From Methanosarcina sp. (lineage in GTDB: Archaea > Halobacteriota > Methanosarcinia > Methanosarcinales > Methanosarcinaceae), in contig DUGS01000048.1 in assembly GCA_013331265.1 (NCBI GenBank), positions 2,580 to 21,074 of the forward strand: a DNA stretch of 18,495 nucleotides, read 5' to 3'. Under the pieces are notes generated by a model. The model saw only the letters and a program-made list of their open reading frames with translations. It did not search any database and had not been told where the DNA came from. Of this stretch, positions 14,495 to 18,495 are shown in pieces. Position 1 is the stretch's first letter. The number at the start of each line of letters is the position of its first letter. The translations under genes were made by a program, and so were the position numbers.

Positions 14495-14917
14495 TTAAAT
14501 CTTTTCATTTGAGGCTACGGTAGTAAGTTTTGAGAACTTTACCCCTTTAAGAGCCATAATGGATTCAGCTAGCTCTTTAATTTCCTCGCCATCTCCATCG
14601 AGAACAATTACCTCAAAACAATTGTCATGGTCAAGGTGGATATGCACGGAAGACTTAATCAGGTGAGAGTAGTGGTGCTGTATATCTGCAAGTGCATTTG
14701 AAAGCCCGCGCTTCGTGTGGTCGTAAATAACGGCAACAGTCCCGACACGATGACCTTTAATGTCACCCATCCACTCATAATAAGAGATATAACTCCTGAT
14801 GGCGTCCCTTATGCCTTCCGAACGGGAAGAGTAACCTCTTTTTTCAATAATCTCATCAAATTTACCAAGAAGTGTATCGGGTAGGGAGACCCCTATCCTC
14901 ATAAGTTCTGTTTCCAT
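14495..14917 (-). CDS. nikR: NikR nickel-responsive transcriptional regulator
   Basis: A 140-residue ribbon-helix-helix regulator. Residues 1-50 form the DNA-binding domain (MRIGVSLPDTLLGKFDEI, then YSSRSEGIRDAIRSYI); residues 60-135 form the ACT-like metal-binding domain. All four high-affinity Ni ligands of E. coli NikR (His76, His87, His89, Cys95) are present as His81 in IQHHYSH and His92, His94 and Cys100 in VHIHLDHDNC, with identical spacing. It is therefore expected to bind DNA as a tetramer when nickel is plentiful and repress nickel uptake, important in methanogens for F430, hydrogenase and CO dehydrogenase. No nickel transporter gene is in the window, so its targets are elsewhere. 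GGTGAT sits five bases before the ATG at 14915-14917, fixing the start. Dyads in its upstream region suggest autoregulation. Confidence 0.94.
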   Translation of the reverse strand: METELMRIGVSLPDTLLGKFDEIIEKRGYSSRSEGIRDAIRSYISYYEWMGDIKGHRVGTVAVIYDHTKRGLSNALADIQHHYSHLIKSSVHIHLDHDNCFEVIVLDGDGEEIKELAESIMALKGVKFSKLTTVASNEKI

Positions 14918-14955
14918 CGTATCACCGAGTAATTTACAATTTATTCAAATGATAA

Positions 14956-14991
14956 TACATAAACTTAATGTAAGTAATACTATATATGTTT
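14956..14991 (-). promoter_or_regulatory. nikR promoter with a dyad at the predicted start site
   Basis: On the minus strand a TATA-like box (ACATATATAGTAT, about 14978-14990) predicts a start near 14955. TACAT (14956-14960) and ATGTA (14968-14972), separated by seven bases, form an inverted repeat between the box and that start. Flanking ATAATAC and AGTAATAC elements extend it as partial repeats. A repressor bound here would block transcription, consistent with NikR autoregulation, but no archaeal NikR consensus was compared. Confidence 0.4.
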
Positions 14992-15021
14992 TTTTCACTT
15001 GATCATTAATATAAAAGAGTT

Positions 15022-15037
15022 ATACTCATATGAGTAT
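15022..15037. promoter_or_regulatory. Perfect 16-bp palindrome upstream of nikR
   Basis: ATACTCATATGAGTAT is a perfect palindrome of 16 bases, 105 bases upstream of the nikR start codon and about 200 bases beyond the end of the ligase gene. It is the longest uninterrupted dyad noticed in the window. It may bind NikR or another dimeric regulator. Confidence 0.5.
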
Positions 15038-15089
15038 TCATCCCTCAGTATATTAATGTTTGGGAACTATAAATTTTAGAATATATGAA

Positions 15090-15242
15090 AGGGGCAAAAT
15101 GACAATAGAAAAATAAGAAAGGCAAAAATAGAAAAAATAATAAAAACAAAAGGAAAAGAATTCTAAAGAAATAAATAAACAGAATATTTAAAACAAATTA
15201 ATAAAGCGAAGAGAAAACAAAAGCTAATTACAGACTCAGAAA
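15090..15242 (-). terminator. Long A-rich (T-rich in the transcript strand) tract behind the ligase gene
   Basis: From about 15090 to the ligase stop the plus strand is almost free of T and C (for example AAAAATAGAAAAAATAATAAAA), so the minus-strand transcript of the ligase gene would be strongly U/pyrimidine-rich over about 150 bases. Archaeal RNA polymerase stops at U-rich runs, so this probably contains several termination sites. The rest of 14918-15242 holds the nikR promoter and palindrome; no gene is seen in it. Confidence 0.4.
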
Positions 15243-16601
15243 TTACCGTCTGTCCACAAGCCTTTTCGGTCGTCCTTTAATTTTGTACAGATCAAGTCCT
15301 CCTGGTCCTGCGAAGTTGAAAAGGATCTTGAAAGTACCTTCTTCATAGGCCCTGGAGAGAGGAGGCTTATATTTAAAGAAAGAGCGAATAAAGTTTTCTT
15401 TTATAATATCCCTGTCACAGGTCTCGGGATTTTCGCATTCCATACTGACCCTGAGTACGGTTTCTCCCTCATCTTCTGCACCGTAGAGAAAAGCTTCATA
15501 TTCTCCTGTAAGAAAATCCATATTCCCACTCTGGAAGACCCCTTTTTCCACATCCACACGATTAAAAGGTGTGCCTTCAACCCAGACTGTTTCTGCTTCC
15601 CTCTGGGGAGTGAGAATTTTCATATGAGTCCTGCCACAGGAGCACGTTTTGCGCGTAAGGACGACAGTAGTATCTTCAGTATCATAGTTTAAGAGAAGGT
15701 TCCCTGTTTTTGCCCCAACAGGCAGGAGCGTGCTCAGGATAACTCTTCCACACTCCCCATCAGGCACGAAATTCTCCAGGTGCGGGTCGTAAACATCAAG
15801 GTGGACAAAGTCTTCAGGAACATGCAGCCCTGTAATTTCACTGCATTCCCCGCACATCGTCCCTTCCGTACTCCCGTAGGTATTATACACAGGGCAGTTC
15901 CATATTTCCGAGAGATAGTTTCTTGACTCGTCAGCAAAAGCTTCACCTCCCACAACCAGTTTGTTAATTCCTGACCGCCTGGGGTCAATGCCCTCAGCCT
16001 TCATTCTGCGGGCAAGGTTCAGGAGCTTGAATACACTGCCCACTATGCCTGTCGGCCTGTAGGCTTCAATAACACGCAGGGGAAAAGTGCACTTGCCCTC
16101 GGGGATAATGCTCATGCCCAGCTGCCTGGCGGCAAGGGTCATGGTGTTTGCCCCCACATTCATGCCATAAGAAGCACAGACAACAACCCTGTCTCCTTGC
16201 CCAAAGCCCTGAGACCTGAAAATACGGGCGTATTTTTCTGCGTAGCGCTCCCAGTCTTCCCAGGTAAGGAAAAAGCTCTTTGGAGTCCCGCTCGTGCCGC
16301 TGGTCTCGTGGATTGTGAAAACGTCCTCCCAGCCCACACTCCTGAACATGAAATCCTTAGTCTCAGGCGGCTGGTTTTCCCGGATGGTTTTTCCGGAGAT
16401 GATTGGAAGTTCAAGGAGGTCTTCATGGGCTTTGATATCTCCCGGATTTACTCCGTGTTTTTCAAACCATTTCCTGTAAAAAGGGGAATTTTCAGCCGCG
16501 TATTTTACCGTATACCGCACCCGCTCCTCAATGAGGGCGTCCAGTTCTCCCCTGTCCATGGTCTCGATTTCTTGATTAGAATAAAGCTTTGAGCTGTCCA
16601 A
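15243..16601 (-). CDS. AMP-forming ligase of the PaaK / coenzyme F390 synthetase family
   Basis: A 452-residue cytosolic adenylate-forming enzyme. The ATP loop is SGTSGTPK (101-108), followed by YNTYGSTEG (239-247), the A5-like motif, and LNYDTEDT (305-311), which binds the ribose of AMP. Cys250, Cys253 and the pair in CSCGRTH (Cys320, Cys322) are in positions that suggest a structural zinc site, as in several PaaK relatives. The family covers phenylacetate-CoA ligases and, in methanogens, coenzyme F390 synthetases, which adenylate F420 under oxidative stress; an aryl-CoA ligase is the main alternative. The start is a TTG at 16599-16601 seven bases after GGGGTG; starting at the first Met (codon 15) would remove the conserved N-terminal helix. 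It is transcribed away from the repair gene behind it, with a 181-base gap, so probably from its own promoter. Confidence 0.87.
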   Translation of the reverse strand: MDSSKLYSNQEIETMDRGELDALIEERVRYTVKYAAENSPFYRKWFEKHGVNPGDIKAHEDLLELPIISGKTIRENQPPETKDFMFRSVGWEDVFTIHETSGTSGTPKSFFLTWEDWERYAEKYARIFRSQGFGQGDRVVVCASYGMNVGANTMTLAARQLGMSIIPEGKCTFPLRVIEAYRPTGIVGSVFKLLNLARRMKAEGIDPRRSGINKLVVGGEAFADESRNYLSEIWNCPVYNTYGSTEGTMCGECSEITGLHVPEDFVHLDVYDPHLENFVPDGECGRVILSTLLPVGAKTGNLLLNYDTEDTTVVLTRKTCSCGRTHMKILTPQREAETVWVEGTPFNRVDVEKGVFQSGNMDFLTGEYEAFLYGAEDEGETVLRVSMECENPETCDRDIIKENFIRSFFKYKPPLSRAYEEGTFKILFNFAGPGGLDLYKIKGRPKRLVDRR

Positions 16602-16717
16602 TACAAAACACCCCGACTGGATCCTTTAACCACGTAAAAACCCATTATTAATTAGCTATGAATAGCAATTAGTCTTCCGATTAATATTCACCCCAAAAAA
16701 GCACAAAGTATATGCTT
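16602..16717 (-). promoter_or_regulatory. Promoter region and ribosome site of the ligase gene
   Basis: GGGGTG (minus strand, 16609-16614) is a good match to the archaeal ribosome site and lies seven bases before the TTG start. Two TATA-like boxes are possible: CTAATTAATAATGG at about 16643-16656, giving a leader of about 20 bases, and AAGCATATACTT at 16706-16717, giving a leader of about 80 bases. Confidence 0.35.
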
Positions 16718-16782
16718 TCAAAGTATCTTCCTTATTCCCTTTTACCCTGGCTGTAATCCGTGCTGATTTCTGAAACTTTCAG

Positions 16783-17112
16783 TCAGACCCTGCATTCACA
16801 TCCTTTTTCTTTCAGGATCCGGACCTGTTCCTCACAGGTATTCACAAACTCGTCCTGCACAGCTTTTCCTGTTGCAAGAGCAGGGTCAAGAGGGGTATGA
16901 TGCTTATAATTCCTCGATGTCATTTCATTGACCAGGGCTTCGTGCCGCAGATAGAGAGCTTTTAGCTTCCCCTTCCAGCGAAGGGTCTCGGGGTGGTGTG
17001 CATAAGCCTTCTTGTTATTGGTTATTATGGACCACAAGGCATGTAATTCACGATGCTCTCCGAGAAGGTGCTGCCGGCACATTTTCTCGGGAGGTATGTC
17101 CCAGATTCTCAT
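16783..17112 (-). CDS. T4 endonuclease V-like pyrimidine dimer DNA glycosylase (Pyr_excise family)
   Basis: A 109-residue protein, MRIWDIPPEKMCRQHLLGEHREL onward. Its first 23 residues align without gaps to T4 endonuclease V residues 2-24 ([20 protein letters not shown] then REL): shared are R-I, Q-H-L, E and R-E-L. The catalytic Glu23 of T4 corresponds to Glu22 here, and DNA-contacting R3 and R22 correspond to Arg2 and Arg21. Further family signatures are HPETLRWKGKL, ALYLRHEALVNEM and the HTPLD segment. The T4 enzyme cuts cyclobutane dimers using the free N-terminal amine. The ATG at 17110-17112 is chosen over a GTG at 17128-17130 because AGGA lies nine bases ahead of it and the longer form would bury the N-terminus. 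It is shorter than the 138-residue phage enzyme and lacks its C-terminal aromatic patch, so substrate range may differ. Confidence 0.85.
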   Translation of the reverse strand: MRIWDIPPEKMCRQHLLGEHRELHALWSIITNNKKAYAHHPETLRWKGKLKALYLRHEALVNEMTSRNYKHHTPLDPALATGKAVQDEFVNTCEEQVRILKEKGCECRV

Positions 17113-17252
17113 AAGATGAATTCCTGGCACATATAAGAAAGGGTTTTCGGAGATGGAGAAAAGTTTACTTAATCTAAAAATTAAAACCCATGTTCTGCGT
17201 CTGATTCTTTATTCTTATACATATTTACATACTATTTGAGAAAATATAGTCC

Positions 17253-18347
17253 ATGAGACAGGGCATCCTCTGGTATTCTGGAATTTTTCTGCTGGTTATT
17301 ATATTGGTTATTATATCCTTTTTATCCGCTCCTGCGTTTGCCCACGTGCCGGTCTTCGGGGGGGACGGGAAAAGTCCCGAAGCAGCAATCCATATTGAAG
17401 ACCCTTCGAAATCAAGGGTGCTTTACGGAGAGCTTGCTTCAGGAGATCTTCGGTATTACAGTTTTAATGTGGAGAAAGGAGAGAGAATAGTACTCGGCCT
17501 CACTATTCCCGTTGAAGATGGACATAAGGGTTTTACCCCGAGCCTGATTCTTATCGGACCAGGACTTACGGACGAAGAAAAAATATCCGAGAAATTAGAA
17601 GTCCCCGAAAGATACGGTGCAAAAGTGCTTTCCTACAGCCTGCCTGAAAGCCCTGTATATGAGGGATTTACCCCAAGTGCCTTTTACTCGCTTGTTAAGC
17701 TCGATATCAAAGCTCCGGAAAATGGAACATATTACGTTGCAGTAGGTGCAATACAGGAAGCAGGTTCGAGAAAAGAAGAAGATGAAATACAGGAAAAAGG
17801 TTTGCAGGAAAGAGAAATCCCAGGAGAAGGAAATTATGGACTAATTCTGGGATACAGAGAAACTTTTACCTTGAAAGAATGGGTATCCGTACCCCTGAGC
17901 CAGATAAAGATTTATCGTTGGGAGGGTCAGGGACTGTTTTTGATCTTTACTCCGCTTGCGCTAACTCTTGCAGCCGGGCTTCTAGCAATTTTCTTAAAAA
18001 AGGAGTCTGTAGCCGGATTCAGTCCTGCACGCATATCAGGAATGCTTGCAGGTCTCTTCTTTCTTGGCACAGGAATGTCATATATATTCCAGATGTTGAT
18101 CTCACTGAGTAAAAGTTCATTTTCCTCAGAAGTCTTTATTACTTTCATTTTAATTTTTGTCAGTATAGGACTTGGAGTTATTGCAATAGCCTTAAGCCTC
18201 AAAGATGAAAGCTACGGCACTGGGTTCGCAAGAAAACGGCTTTACTTCTCTGGTCTGGGAATAGCTGGGCTTCTGTTCTGGGCAGGGTTGTTCATTGGGC
18301 CTCTTCTGGCATTTGAAGCTGCAATATTACCCTGGAAGCGCAAATGA
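17253..18347 (+). CDS. Exported membrane protein of unknown function
   Basis: A 364-residue protein that I do not recognise. Residues 1-30 are a signal-type segment ending A-P-A-F-A before His31, a good signal peptidase site. Residues 31-226 form an outer domain rich in beta-strand patterns, including YYSFNVEKGERIVLGLTI and APENGTYYVAVGA, which resemble pre-peptidase C-terminal type beta-sandwich domains. A charged stretch near 170-190 (EEDEIQEKGLQEREIPGEG) interrupts it. Four hydrophobic helices follow, at about 228-250, 266-287, 293-315 and 330-358, ending in WKRK. If the first segment is cleaved, the domain faces outside and is anchored by the C-terminal helices. The ATG has no ribosome site and a weak TATA-like stretch about 30 bases upstream, so the mRNA may have almost no leader. 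It is divergent from the repair gene and has no neighbour on its strand. Confidence 0.75.
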   Translation: MRQGILWYSGIFLLVIILVIISFLSAPAFAHVPVFGGDGKSPEAAIHIEDPSKSRVLYGELASGDLRYYSFNVEKGERIVLGLTIPVEDGHKGFTPSLILIGPGLTDEEKISEKLEVPERYGAKVLSYSLPESPVYEGFTPSAFYSLVKLDIKAPENGTYYVAVGAIQEAGSRKEEDEIQEKGLQEREIPGEGNYGLILGYRETFTLKEWVSVPLSQIKIYRWEGQGLFLIFTPLALTLAAGLLAIFLKKESVAGFSPARISGMLAGLFFLGTGMSYIFQMLISLSKSSFSSEVFITFILIFVSIGLGVIAIALSLKDESYGTGFARKRLYFSGLGIAGLLFWAGLFIGPLLAFEAAILPWKRK

Positions 18348-18495
18348 TAAAGTTTAAACTCGAAAAATAATTTATTTAATGAGATCATCCCAAAACCGAT
18401 TTTATCATATCCTCTTCAAAGTGTACGAATAAAAGCAGTAATATATTTTCAACCGAATAATGTTTTATCCCAAAATTATTTCGCTTTTTAAACAT

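Noticed and set aside
18348..18495. A further gene at the right edge
   Set aside because: The last 148 bases are AT-rich with stops in all frames and show no recognisable coding or RNA feature.

Overview
The window reads as chromosomal DNA of a methanogenic archaeon, most likely a Methanosarcina. Intergenic DNA is AT-rich, promoters look like archaeal TATA boxes, and Shine-Dalgarno sites match GGAGGTG. The gene families also fit: PaaK/coenzyme F390 synthetase type ligase, NikR, DUF3303, an AglD-like two-module enzyme and the archaeal 'YYY' membrane family. No rRNA, tRNA, CRISPR array or complete insertion sequence was seen. Genes sit on both strands in short units, so this is ordinary chromosome rather than an island.

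Layout. 1-707 (minus): start of a moeA-like gene and a moaD-like sulfur-carrier gene. 785-2377 (plus): Agl23/TIGR03663 membrane protein. 2505-5285 (minus): Ca2+-type P-type ATPase. 5525-6847 (plus): FAD-dependent amine-oxidase-fold enzyme. 7426-7695 (plus): small DUF3303 protein behind a long structured leader. 7859-9298 (minus): aldehyde dehydrogenase. 9841-12003 (plus): DUF2298/Chlor_Arch_YYY membrane protein, also behind a long leader. 12257-14008 (plus): AglD-like glycosyltransferase fused to a flippase-like membrane domain, with an apparent ATA start. 14038-14394 (plus): ArsR-type metal sensor. 14495-14917 (minus): NikR. 15243-16601 (minus): PaaK/F390-synthetase-like ligase. 16783-17112 (minus): T4 endonuclease V-like DNA repair protein. 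17253-18347 (plus): exported/membrane protein of unknown function.

The most coherent theme is cell-surface glycosylation. Agl23 (TIGR03663) and YYY (TIGR03662) are two families known to co-occur in genomes and often to be neighbours. Both have features of GT-C enzymes, which take sugars from polyprenyl-phosphate carriers outside the membrane. The AglD-like protein is the kind of enzyme that makes such a carrier (dolichyl-phosphate hexose) on the inside. My inference is a three-part route: AglD-like synthesis and perhaps flipping, then transfer by Agl23 and YYY. The FAD enzyme between them could be an accessory sugar- or lipid-modifying enzyme, but this is not shown.

The main oddities are: the AglD-like gene has no ATG, GTG or TTG where its conserved N-terminus begins; the YYY and DUF3303 genes have long leaders containing inverted repeats; there are clean dyads near the nikR and aldehyde dehydrogenase promoters; and the endonuclease V homologue would have its initiator methionine at the place of the catalytic N-terminal residue.
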